A stretch of 9,010 nucleotides of DNA from Phosphoribacter sp964558825. GTDB taxonomy: Bacteria > Actinomycetota > Actinomycetes > Actinomycetales > Dermatophilaceae. Shown here piece by piece: positions 1-5,955 of the stretch (position 1 is its first letter; each line of letters begins with the position of its first letter). The stretch lies in the NCBI GenBank assembly GCA_964558825.1, contig CAZLGB010000144.1, positions 1-9,010 of the forward strand. The letters run 5' to 3'. The notes below the pieces were generated by a model. It was not told the origin of the DNA. It was given only the letters and a program-made list of their open reading frames with translations, and did not search any database. A program made the position numbers and the translations under genes.

Positions 1-64
1 CTCGATGGGCACGGCCATCGGCCGCCAGATCACGCGGTCGATCTTCGGCACCTCGCGACGCTGA
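1..64 (+). CDS. C-terminal end of a probable HerA-like (DUF853) ATPase, 5' part outside the window
   Basis: Only the last 20 codons are present (reading frame starts at base 2, TGA at 62-64). They read SMGTAIGRQITRSIFGTSRR. A tail of the form G-x-x-x-GR-x-I-x-R-x-(I/V/L)-FGT followed by arginines is, from memory, typical of the extreme C-terminus of actinobacterial DUF853/HerA-like helicase-type ATPases (the YjgR group). The P-loop domains would lie upstream, outside the window. The gene converges on the amino acid permease, with 43 bp between stops that contain a hairpin. The identity rests on a very short match. That this is a real gene end is supported by its position: the TGA sits just before a terminator-like hairpin. 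Confidence 0.45.
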   Translation, partial: SMGTAIGRQITRSIFGTSRR

Positions 65-74
65 GCACGCGGGT

Positions 75-105
75 CCGCCGCCGGCTCGCTGACGGCCGGC
101 GGTGG
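75..105. terminator. Hairpin between convergent genes, probable bidirectional terminator
   Basis: Arms at 75-85 and 95-105 form an 11-bp stem with one G-U wobble and a 9-base loop. It fills the 43-bp gap between the stop of the DUF853-like gene (64) and the stop of the permease (108). No T-run follows on either strand, as is common for actinobacterial terminators, so the terminator role is inferred from position and stem strength. Confidence 0.5.
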
Positions 106-107
106 CG

Positions 108-1364
108 TCAGCGCGCAGCGAAGAGGCGCCGGCCGACCAAACCGGCGGCGACGACCACAGCACCGGTGAGCACCGACGCCCACGGCAGGCTGACCGCGAG
201 CACGAGGCAGCCGGTCAGCCCGGCCGCCTGCACCCAGCGCGGCCAGTGGCGATGGGGCGGTGCCTGGGTCCACGCCGACGCATTGGTGATGGCGTAGTAG
301 AGCAGCACCCCGAAGGACGAGAAGCCGATCGCGTGGCGCAGATCGGTGGCCAGCGCCAGCGCGATCACCCCGCCCGCCACGACGAGCTGCGCGAAGGCCG
401 GCACCTGGTGGACCGGGTCGACCGCTGCGAGCCGCGCCGGCAGGTCGCCGTGGCGGCCCATCGCCAACAGGGTGCGGCTGACGCCCGACAGCAGCCCGAG
501 CAGCGCCCCGATCGACGCGACCGTCGCCCCGAGGCGCAGCAGCACGCCGACCCATCCGACCCCGGCGGCCTGCGCGGCGCTCTGCAGCGGCAGCGGCGAC
601 GCGGCGATCCCGGCCGGCCCGATCGTCGCGAGCAGGACGAGGGCGACGACGGCATACAGGGCGATGACGATGGCGAGCGCGCGGGTGATCGCCGTGGGGA
701 TGGTCCGCGCGGGGTCGCGGACTTCCTCGCCGAGAGTGGCGATGCGGGCATAGCCCGCGAAGGCGAAGAAGAGCAGCCCGCCCGCCTGCAGGATCCCGTA
801 TGCCGTGGGGTCGCCACTCGCGCTCGGCGCCCCGGTGAGCGGCGAGTCCCACGAGCGGGTGAAGGCGACGATGACGAGCAGGGTGAGCAGCAGACAGGCC
901 AGGGTGATGGCCAGCAGGAGGCGGGCCAGGCGAGCCGTCTTGGCGATGCCGCGCAGCAAGACCCACGTCGTGCCGGCGACGAGCGCGAGGGCGACGAACT
1001 GGGCGGCCCGGGCCTCACCCCCGAGGGCATAGGTGGCGGCCGTGAGCGCCATCGCCGCGCACGAGGCGGTCTTGCCGACGACGAATGCCCAGCCGGCCGC
1101 GAATCCCCATGTCTCGCCGAGCCTTTCGCGTCCGAAGACGTAGGTCCCGCCCGACTCGGGATATTGCGCGGCGAGCTGCGCCGACGAGGTGGCGTTGGCC
1201 CACGCGACCGCCCCGGCGAGCAACAGCCCGACGAGCAGCCCCGACCCGGCGGCCGCGGCGGCCGGGGTGAAGGCGGCGAAGACCCCGGCCCCGATCATCG
1301 AGCCGAGCCCGACGACGATGGCATCGCCGAGCCCGAGCTGCCGCGCCAAGCGCCCGTTGGCCAC
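108..1364 (-). CDS. APC-superfamily amino acid permease
   Basis: A 418-residue integral membrane protein of the amino acid-polyamine-organocation superfamily, expected to import amino acids or amines across the cytoplasmic membrane with proton or exchange coupling. Visible support: the TM1 hallmark GSMIGAGVF (residues 21-29), the loop YPESGGTYVF (68-77), and the TM6 region FFAFAGYARIATLGEEV (199-215) followed by DPARTIPTAI. The SRTLLAMGRHGDLPA segment (296-310) is typical of TM8 and after. About twelve hydrophobic segments alternate with short charged loops, and the length is at the short end for the superfamily. I chose the GTG at 1362-1364 because the family's conserved N-terminus begins 10 residues later. 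The longer in-frame extension to 1487 would read through a strong hairpin and overlap the upstream gene. No clear Shine-Dalgarno is visible at either start. It follows the MmyB-like gene on the same strand after 79 bp. Substrate cannot be told from sequence. Confidence 0.88.
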   Translation of the reverse strand: MANGRLARQLGLGDAIVVGLGSMIGAGVFAAFTPAAAAAGSGLLVGLLLAGAVAWANATSSAQLAAQYPESGGTYVFGRERLGETWGFAAGWAFVVGKTASCAAMALTAATYALGGEARAAQFVALALVAGTTWVLLRGIAKTARLARLLLAITLACLLLTLLVIVAFTRSWDSPLTGAPSASGDPTAYGILQAGGLLFFAFAGYARIATLGEEVRDPARTIPTAITRALAIVIALYAVVALVLLATIGPAGIAASPLPLQSAAQAAGVGWVGVLLRLGATVASIGALLGLLSGVSRTLLAMGRHGDLPARLAAVDPVHQVPAFAQLVVAGGVIALALATDLRHAIGFSSFGVLLYYAITNASAWTQAPPHRHWPRWVQAAGLTGCLVLAVSLPWASVLTGAVVVAAGLVGRRLFAAR

Positions 1365-1388
1365 GGGCTCATGGTGCCAGCCGGCCGG

Positions 1389-1430
1389 CGTGTGCGACGG
1401 CAAGGCGCCGTCCTGGCACACGACGCGTGT
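1389..1430 (-). promoter_or_regulatory. Leader hairpin with two mutually exclusive folds upstream of the permease
   Basis: On the transcribed (-) strand a long stem forms from CGTGTGC (complement of 1416-1422) and GCACACG (complement of 1389-1395). A 3-base bulge separates it from an inner stem GACGGC/GCCGTC (1407-1412 with 1396-1401) with a 5-base loop. This gives 13 pairs in total. The segment at 1416-1422 overlaps a second, 5'-proximal stem pairing 1418-1422 with 1426-1430 (ACACG/CGTGT, 3-base loop), so the two folds compete. It begins 14 bases after the stop of the MmyB-like gene and ends 25 bases before the permease start. It could be a terminator, an intercistronic processing site or an attenuator-like switch. 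Confidence 0.45.
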
Positions 1431-1443
1431 CGGGCGCGCGGGC

Positions 1444-1986
1444 CTAGAACTCCAAGCCGTTGAGCTCGTCGTCGAAGTCGCCGTCATCGTCGATGTCGGC
1501 GAGATAGCAGATGACCTGCACGTCGGGGTCGTCGATGGTGGCCAGGGCGATCTGACGCAGGCTCACCTCGCGCCCGTCGGCCAGGCGCACCCGCTTGAGC
1601 CGGGTGCGTCGTTCGCCGACGCCACGACCCTGCTCCCACCACTCCCGGGCGACGGGCGTCGCGGCGAAGATCTGCTCGAGCAGTGCGGTGAACGCCGGAT
1701 CGTCGCTGTGGCGCTCGAAGTCCTCGCGGAAGGCCCCCAGCTGCGCGCTCGCCTCGTGCTCCCAATCGGCATACAGCGCCTTGGCCCGCGGGTCGGCGAG
1801 GTAGAACCACAGCATGTTGCGCTCGTGGCCGTGGCGCCGACCGAAGTCGGCGAAGAGCAGGTGGGCGGCCCGGTTGGCGTGGAGGATGTCCCACCGCGCC
1901 CCGCTGACGTATGCCGGGTGCGGCTCGAGGCTCTCGACGAGCTCGATGACCCCCTCGTCGACGGCCTCGGGCTCGCGTGTGGTCAT
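1444..1986 (-). CDS. Stand-alone MmyB-type ligand-binding domain protein without HTH
   Basis: A 180-residue soluble protein. Residues about 14-165 follow the ligand-binding domain of MmyB-like XRE-family regulators: LEPHPAYVSGARWDILHANRAA, then NMLWFYLADPRAKALYADWE, then REDFERHSDDPAF, EWWEQ and the C-terminal strand VICYLADIDDD. In characterised family members this PAS-like domain binds fatty-acid-type ligands and follows an N-terminal XRE helix-turn-helix of roughly 80-100 residues. Here only 13 residues precede it and no HTH-like sequence lies upstream in frame. The ATG at 1984-1986 has a good ribosome site (AGGATGAGG just upstream). A start further upstream would overlap the divergent lipoprotein gene. 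The tail is strongly acidic (DDDGDFDDELNGLEF). Position upstream of the permease suggests co-transcription, and 52 bp separate it from the divergent lipoprotein gene. It may act as a ligand sensor through a partner protein, or be a decayed regulator. The domain call is firm, the role unknown. Confidence 0.82.
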   Translation of the reverse strand: MTTREPEAVDEGVIELVESLEPHPAYVSGARWDILHANRAAHLLFADFGRRHGHERNMLWFYLADPRAKALYADWEHEASAQLGAFREDFERHSDDPAFTALLEQIFAATPVAREWWEQGRGVGERRTRLKRVRLADGREVSLRQIALATIDDPDVQVICYLADIDDDGDFDDELNGLEF

Positions 1987-1995
1987 GGCCTCATC

Positions 1996-2023
1996 CTGCC
2001 AGCCGGAACCTGCGGCCCGGCAG
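1996..2023. repeat. Imperfect inverted repeat in divergent promoter region
   Basis: CTGCC (1996-2000) pairs with GGCAG (2019-2023), and GCCG (2002-2005) with CGGC (2013-2016), with a one/two-base internal mismatch between them. It lies in the 52-bp gap between the divergent MmyB-like and lipoprotein genes, so it could be an operator or a chance GC-rich dyad. It overlaps the ribosome-binding region of the MmyB-like gene. Confidence 0.25.
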
Positions 2024-2038
2024 CCGCGTCCAAGGACC

Positions 2039-2551
2039 ATGGGTGCTCCGTCGCGCCGCCCCGTCCCGCGCAGCCGCGGGTATGCCGGGCGGCACACCAC
2101 GGTCTGCTCGCTCACGGCACTCGCGTCGCTGGCGCTGCTCGCCGGGTGCGCGGGCTCGTCCGAGGGCATCGACCGGGTCGCCACGGGCCCAACCGGCCGG
2201 TCGGCATACCCCATGGTCGTCACCCGGACCGGGGGCGTCGCGGGCTTCTCCGACGTCCTGACTCTCACGGAGGACGGTCGAGTGCGGTGGGTCGGCAAGG
2301 GCGGTCTCGCGCGCAGTTGCCGGCTCACCGCCGCGGCGAGCGCCCGGGTCGACGGCGCCACGACGGCCCTGGTCTGGACCCCGAGCCCGACCTCGCCCAG
2401 CCATCCCGACGAGCTGTCGCTCGACATCACGGCCCCCGGACGCGGGCCCAGCCCGCTGCCTGGCGACCATCCCCTCGCGACCCTGCTCACCGCGCTGGCC
2501 GCGGGCGAGCCGACCCCCGACTGCACAGCAGAGCCGGGCGGCGCCACGTAG
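2039..2551 (+). CDS. Emfourin-like putative M4 protease inhibitor, lipoprotein
   Basis: A 170-residue protein with a lipoprotein signal: an arginine-rich N-terminus (residues 1-19), a hydrophobic stretch (22-35) and a lipobox LLAGC with the acylated cysteine at 37. The product should be anchored on the outer face of the cytoplasmic membrane. The mature part contains VTRTGGVAGF (61-70), a later W-x-P...PDELSLDI (113-130) and a terminal helix LATLLTAL (146-153). This order resembles emfourin-type proteins, known as inhibitors of protealysin-like M4 metallopeptidases and encoded next to them. The neighbour 33 bp away is an M4 protease, which supports the reading. Unusual points: emfourins are usually small cytoplasmic-type proteins in the same operon as the protease, whereas here it is a lipoprotein in convergent orientation. 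C94 and C162 may form a disulphide. I chose the ATG at 2039 because it gives a normal signal peptide length. AAGGA lies only 2 bases upstream, so the exact start is uncertain. Lipoprotein call strong, inhibitor call moderate. Confidence 0.72.
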   Translation: MGAPSRRPVPRSRGYAGRHTTVCSLTALASLALLAGCAGSSEGIDRVATGPTGRSAYPMVVTRTGGVAGFSDVLTLTEDGRVRWVGKGGLARSCRLTAAASARVDGATTALVWTPSPTSPSHPDELSLDITAPGRGPSPLPGDHPLATLLTALAAGEPTPDCTAEPGGAT

Positions 2552-2563
2552 GCACCGCCCGGC
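2533..2563. terminator. Strong bidirectional terminator-like hairpin, overlaps the lipoprotein stop codon
   Basis: GCCGGGCGG (2533-2541) pairs perfectly with CCGCCCGGC (2555-2563). Inside, after a C/A mismatch, GCC (2543-2545) pairs with GGC (2551-2553) around the loop ACGTA. The stop codon TAG (2549-2551) is in the loop and inner stem. It sits between the convergent lipoprotein and protease genes. No T-run follows on either side. Confidence 0.6.
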
Positions 2564-2584
2564 CCGGTTGGTCGTGCTGGTGGC

Positions 2585-4642
2585 TCAGCCGGCCGACAGG
2601 ACGACGTCGTCGACGACGAAGCTCGTCTGCAACGAGGAGTCCTCGTTCTCGAGGAACTTCACCGTGATCGTCTTGCCCTTGTATGCCGTGACGTCGAAGG
2701 TCTTCTGCGCCCACGTGGCGTTGGCGCCGACGTTGGAGTAGGTGGCCAGGGTCGTCGTGGTCGAGCCGGAGATGATCTGCGGGCGCAACCGGTCATAGAC
2801 CGTGGAACCGGTCTCGGCCGTGTCGATCCGCAGCCAGAAGGTCAGCACCGCCGTGGTGGCCGACGCGGGGATGGTCACGGACTGCTGGACGTATTCCGTG
2901 CTGGTGCGCCCGTTGCCGCCGAGCCAGGCCTTCCACGAGCCGCCGTGGGCGGGCTTGGAGGCGCTGTTGGTGATGACGCCGGACGTGCCGCTCCAGATCG
3001 TCGCCCCGGACTCGAAGTCACCGTTGGTCAGCAGGTTGCCAGGGGGAGGCGGCGGCGTCGCCGAGCAGGTCTCGGCACCCGGGACGACCGCGATGGCCGA
3101 GAAACCGCTGGCGACCGTCGCGCACTCGGCCGAGTCGGTGCCGTAGAGGTCCTTGGCCGACTTGATCGCCGCGTCGCGGGCGGCGGCATAGTTGCTGCCG
3201 CTGGTGAGGTAGGTCGACAGGGCGCGGTACCAGACCTTCTCCGCCTTGAGGTGGCCGATACCGGTCACCGTCGAGGCGTTGCAGGTGGGGGAGTTGTAGT
3301 TGACCCCGTTGATCGTCTTGGCGCCCGAGCCCTCCGAGACCAGGTAGTACCAGTGGTTGAGCGGGCCGGAGGAGTAGTGGACGTTGAGGCTGCCGACGCT
3401 CGACGACCAGCAGTCGGCCGACTTGCCGTCCTTGCTCGGCTGATCCATGTAGCGCAGCGGCGTGCCGTTGCCGTTGATGTCGATCATCTCGCCGATGAGG
3501 TAGTCGGGGACGTCGACCGGGTTGGCGGCATACCACTCGACCGCCGTGCCGAAGATGTCCGAGGTCGCCTCGTTGAGGCCACCGGACTCACCGGAGTAGG
3601 TGAGGTTGGCGGTGTTCTCGGTGACGCCGTGGCTCATCTCGTGCCCGGCGACGTCGATCTCGGTGAGCGGGTGGGTGTTGCTCGCGCCGTCGCCATAGGT
3701 CATCTGGGTGCCGTCCCAGAAGGCGTTGACGTAGTTGGAGCCGTAATGGACCCGCGAGCGGGCGCCGGTGCCGTTGTTCCAGATGCCGGCGCGGCCGAGC
3801 TGGGTGCTGTAGTAGTCGAAGGTCTTCTCCGCGCCATATTGCGCGTCAACGCCGGCCGACTGGCGGCTGCTCACCGAGCCATTGCCCCAGATGTCGTCGG
3901 CGTCGGTGAAGAGGGTGCCGTTGCCGGTCGTGGCGCCGTTGAGGTCCGTCGTGTTGTTGCCGGCGGCGTCCTTGAGCTGATAGGTCCCCGACACGAGTGT
4001 CGTGCCGATGCTCACGGTGCCGACGAACAGGCCCGTCCCCGTGCCTTCCTTGATGTCGTCCCAGGTGGACAGCGTGGCGCCGGTGCGGGCGTCGACGACC
4101 GAGTGCACCCGGCTGGGGGTCTGGTCGGACTTGACGCCCTCGGTGACCAGGTCGTAGGCGAGGACCGGGCCCGACTCGGCGACATAGACGACGAGCTCGC
4201 CACGCTGCGGCGCGAAGCCTCGCTGGCTCGCCACCGCGCCCTCGGCGCTGGCCAAGCTCATGCCGGGTGTCGTCGAGGGGACGGCGACCTTGCCGCCACG
4301 GTTCCACGACACGCTGCGGACGGTGCCTGCCGCGTCCTGATGGGCGACGAAGTCGCCACCGATGACGCGCAGCCCGGCAAAGGTGCGCTCGTAGCGGACG
4401 TGGCTGGTGCCGTCACGGTCGGTGACGACCGACTTGACCGTCAGGCCCTCGCGGGCGTCTGCGCCGACTGCGGCGGCGACCGTCGCGACTCGGGCCTGCT
4501 CGCTCGCGACCGTGCGGGGACCCGATTGGGATCCCGAGGGCACTCCGGCGGTGAGGCCGGTCGCCGCGGCGGTGGAGCTCGGCACGACCGCCGCGATCGC
4601 GACGAGCGCCCCGAGGGTGATGCCAGTTGTGCGTCGTTTCAC
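2585..4642 (-). CDS. Secreted M4 family (thermolysin-type) zinc metalloprotease with C-terminal accessory domain
   Basis: A 685-residue preproenzyme that hydrolyses extracellular proteins. Order: Sec signal peptide (about 1-27); propeptide with an FTP-type segment (about 65-115) and a PepSY-type segment (about 125-195); peptidase domain from about 200; linker TPPPPPGN (529-536); and a C-terminal beta-rich domain (537-685) beginning NLLTNGDFESG, of a carbohydrate-binding or jelly-roll type seen on secreted actinobacterial enzymes. Active site: HEMSH with zinc ligands H334 and H338 and general base E335. The third ligand is E358 in GGLNEATSD, exactly 24 residues after H334 as in thermolysin. 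Y349 and H422 (VHYSSG) match the transition-state residues Tyr157 and His231, and NAFWDG (306-311) the substrate-binding strand. C411/C454 and C507/C526 are likely disulphides. The start is GTG, fixed by AGGAGG four bases upstream. All catalytic residues are present, so it should be active. It converges on the emfourin-like gene. Confidence 0.95.
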   Translation of the reverse strand: MKRRTTGITLGALVAIAAVVPSSTAAATGLTAGVPSGSQSGPRTVASEQARVATVAAAVGADAREGLTVKSVVTDRDGTSHVRYERTFAGLRVIGGDFVAHQDAAGTVRSVSWNRGGKVAVPSTTPGMSLASAEGAVASQRGFAPQRGELVVYVAESGPVLAYDLVTEGVKSDQTPSRVHSVVDARTGATLSTWDDIKEGTGTGLFVGTVSIGTTLVSGTYQLKDAAGNNTTDLNGATTGNGTLFTDADDIWGNGSVSSRQSAGVDAQYGAEKTFDYYSTQLGRAGIWNNGTGARSRVHYGSNYVNAFWDGTQMTYGDGASNTHPLTEIDVAGHEMSHGVTENTANLTYSGESGGLNEATSDIFGTAVEWYAANPVDVPDYLIGEMIDINGNGTPLRYMDQPSKDGKSADCWSSSVGSLNVHYSSGPLNHWYYLVSEGSGAKTINGVNYNSPTCNASTVTGIGHLKAEKVWYRALSTYLTSGSNYAAARDAAIKSAKDLYGTDSAECATVASGFSAIAVVPGAETCSATPPPPPGNLLTNGDFESGATIWSGTSGVITNSASKPAHGGSWKAWLGGNGRTSTEYVQQSVTIPASATTAVLTFWLRIDTAETGSTVYDRLRPQIISGSTTTTLATYSNVGANATWAQKTFDVTAYKGKTITVKFLENEDSSLQTSFVVDDVVLSAG

Positions 4643-4646
4643 TGGT

Positions 4647-4652
4647 CCTCCT
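4647..4652 (-). promoter_or_regulatory. Ribosome-binding site of the M4 protease
   Basis: A perfect AGGAGG on the - strand lies four bases before the GTG at 4640-4642 and fixes that codon as the start. It is the strongest Shine-Dalgarno in the window and suggests high translation. Confidence 0.8.
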
Positions 4653-4734
4653 GGGTGGATGCGGGGACCGTGGGAGGGCCCCCAAGCCAGGAAAGCTGTG
4701 GGCCCGTTGTGCCCGCTTTGCCCTGACTGGCGCG

Positions 4735-4763
4735 ACCCTTGTCGGGTCCCGCGGCGGCGTCAA
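4735..4763 (-). promoter_or_regulatory. Candidate promoter of the M4 protease
   Basis: On the - strand, TTGACG (complement of 4758-4763) and AAGGGT (complement of 4735-4740) are separated by exactly 17 bases. They resemble a housekeeping -35 and -10, though AAGGGT departs from the TANNNT form at its second base. Transcription would start near 4728, giving an untranslated leader of about 85 bases. Within the leader, two GGGCCC words (4676-4681 and 4700-4705) could pair across an 18-base loop. Confidence 0.35.
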
Positions 4764-4770
4764 GAGTGAA

Positions 4771-4808
4771 CGACCAAGCTTGACCGGGTGGCGACCAAGA
4801 TCTGACCG
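4771..4808. repeat. Tandem direct repeat, candidate activator-binding sites
   Basis: CGACCAAGCTTGACCG (4771-4786) is followed by CGACCAAGATCTGACCG (4792-4808). The copies share CGACCAAG and TGACCG and start 21 bp apart, two turns of the helix. A further TTGACCA lies at 4824-4830. The pair is just upstream of the candidate protease -35, where a transcription activator would bind, and about 70 bp upstream of the divergent acetyltransferase gene. Confidence 0.45.
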
Positions 4809-4879
4809 TTTGGCGGCGGTTGGTTGACCATCGCTTTACCTGGCTCCGGCTCGCCCCATGAAGTGCTCCGACTGGTCTA

Positions 4880-5788
4880 ATGGCACGCGTGGACGACCGG
4901 CGCGACCCGCGGGCCACGGCATACCTGCGGCGGCTCGGGCGAGCCGACCTCGCCGCGGCGCCGGCCGACCTCGCCACCCTGGTCGCGCTGCACCGCGCGC
5001 ACGTCGAGCGGGTCGCCTATGACACCCTGCCCAACGTCCTCGGGCGTCCGGTGCCGGCCGACGCGGACAGCTCGGTGGCGGCCGTCGTCGCGGGGCGCGG
5101 TGGCTATTGCTTCCACCTCAACGGCGCCTTCGGGTGGCTGCTCGGGCGTCTCGGGTATGCCGTGTCGCACCACCGCGCGGGCGTCCAGGGGCCGCGCGAT
5201 CCCGGCCCGGTCGGGGCCGACGGCAACCATCTCGCGCTGACCGTCTCCCTCGACGGGCGCAACTGGCTCGTCGACGTCGGGTTGGGCAGCGCGCTGCACG
5301 AGCCGCTGCCGCTCGTCGCCGGCTCGTGGCGCCAGGGTCCCTTCACGTATGCCGTGCGCCCCTCGGCCGTGGTGCCCGGGGGGTGGCGCTTCGAGCACGA
5401 CCGGCTGGCCGACTCCTTCGTCGGGATGGACCTTGACGCCGCGCCGGTGTCGCTCGCGGAGGCGACGGCCCGGCATACCGAGTTGTCGAGCTCGCCCGAC
5501 TCGCCCTTCGTGCGGGCGCTCGCGGTGCAGCGGCGCGACGCCGCTGGCGTGGAGCTGCTGCGGTGGATCTGGTGGCTGCGCATCGAGGGCCCGGGGGCGG
5601 CGGGACGGCGCGAGCGGGTGCTGGGGAGTGCCGCCGAGCTGGCGGAGGTCTACACGCAGGGCTTCGGCCTGTCGCTCGAGGGGGTGAGCACCGCCGAGCT
5701 GGAGGCCGTCTTCGCCGCCCAGGCCACGGCATACGCGCGCCGCACAGCAGCGGGTCGAGGTATTCAGCTACCGCGAGGCGGTAGCTGA
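4880..5788 (+). CDS. nat: Arylamine N-acetyltransferase
   Basis: A 302-residue cytoplasmic enzyme that transfers acetyl from acetyl-CoA to arylamines, hydrazines or related amines through a cysteine thioester. The full catalytic triad is visible: C77 in RGGYCFHLN (73-81), H117 in GNHLALTV (115-122) and D132 in VDVGLGS (131-137). The N-terminal helical part contains AYLRRLGR (14-21) and ALHRAHVERVAYDTL (36-50), normal for the family. Family members are usually about 270-290 residues. The extra tail (about residues 291-302) is encoded by the left arm, loop and part of the right arm of a large palindrome, so the stop codon lies inside the hairpin and the tail is probably not functional. The ATG at 4880 has no Shine-Dalgarno, and the GTG at 4889 is an alternative. 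It is divergent from the protease and convergent with tRNA-Ser. In actinobacteria NAT can act in detoxification or lipid/sterol metabolism, and nothing here decides which. Confidence 0.93.
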   Translation: MARVDDRRDPRATAYLRRLGRADLAAAPADLATLVALHRAHVERVAYDTLPNVLGRPVPADADSSVAAVVAGRGGYCFHLNGAFGWLLGRLGYAVSHHRAGVQGPRDPGPVGADGNHLALTVSLDGRNWLVDVGLGSALHEPLPLVAGSWRQGPFTYAVRPSAVVPGGWRFEHDRLADSFVGMDLDAAPVSLAEATARHTELSSSPDSPFVRALAVQRRDAAGVELLRWIWWLRIEGPGAAGRRERVLGSAAELAEVYTQGFGLSLEGVSTAELEAVFAAQATAYARRTAAGRGIQLPRGGS

Positions 5789-5801
5789 ATACCTCGACCC
5801 G
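5751..5801. repeat. Perfect palindrome, 24-bp arms with a 3-base loop; likely bidirectional terminator
   Basis: Bases 5751-5774 are the exact reverse complement of 5778-5801, with GAG as the loop. The acetyltransferase stop codon (5786-5788) lies in the right arm. The tRNA-Ser gene on the other strand ends 16 bases away, so the element sits where two convergent transcripts meet. There is no T-run. The stem is longer and more perfect than an ordinary intrinsic terminator, and a repeated palindromic element or cruciform-forming site is an alternative. Confidence 0.85.
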
Positions 5802-5816
5802 GCGAGGTGAGGCGGC

Positions 5817-5905
5817 TGGCGGAGGATAGGGGATTTGAACCCCTGAGGGTGATTAACCCAACACGATTTCCAATCGTGCGCACTAGGCCACTATGCGAAT
5901 CCTCC
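5817..5905 (-). tRNA. tRNA-Ser (anticodon GGA)
   Basis: Reading the - strand from 5905: acceptor GGAGGAT pairs with ATCCTCC (complement of 5821-5827). The anticodon arm is CACGA-TTGGAAA-TCGTG with anticodon GGA, decoding UCC and UCU. It has the long variable arm that defines class II tRNAs and a T-arm AGGGG-TTCAAAT-CCCCT. The discriminator base is G (5820), and the CCA end is encoded (5817-5819), giving 86 bases plus CCA. Confidence 0.97.
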
Positions 5906-5912
5906 GTGGGGG

Positions 5913-5918
5913 AGGGTA
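5913..5918 (-). promoter_or_regulatory. Candidate -10 element of tRNA-Ser
   Basis: TACCCT on the - strand fits the actinobacterial TANNNT form and ends seven bases before the tRNA 5' end, so transcription would begin at or next to the mature end. No convincing -35 is visible; TTCCAG lies 18 bases further up. Confidence 0.4.
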
Positions 5919-5955
5919 CCGGAGCGCCGGGGCGGGCTGGAAATCGGTCGAGCCT

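Noticed and set aside
1..51. - strand frame VPKIDRVIWRPMAVPIE beginning with GTG at 49-51, a possible gene leaving the left edge
   Set aside because: The + strand frame over the same bases ends in a plausible conserved tail with a stop just before a terminator-like hairpin; both cannot be real, and no ribosome site precedes the GTG.
102..1463. Long + strand open frame opposite the permease, coding for a 453-residue Arg/Gly/Asp-rich protein
   Set aside because: Composition is typical of the antisense of a GC-rich gene; the - strand encodes a recognisable permease with conserved motifs.
1365..1487. Extension of the permease to an upstream ATG at 1487
   Set aside because: It would overlap the MmyB-like gene by 44 bases, run through a strong hairpin and add 41 residues unlike the family N-terminus.
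2945..4726. Long + strand open frame (593 codons) opposite the M4 protease
   Set aside because: The antisense has a complete M4 active site; this frame is low-complexity Val/Gly/Arg/Asp and covers the protease ribosome site.
5817..5905. tRNA-Ser as an attachment site of an integrated element
   Set aside because: No integrase, no partial tRNA repeat and no change in base composition on either side in this window; the nearby palindrome does not copy the tRNA end.
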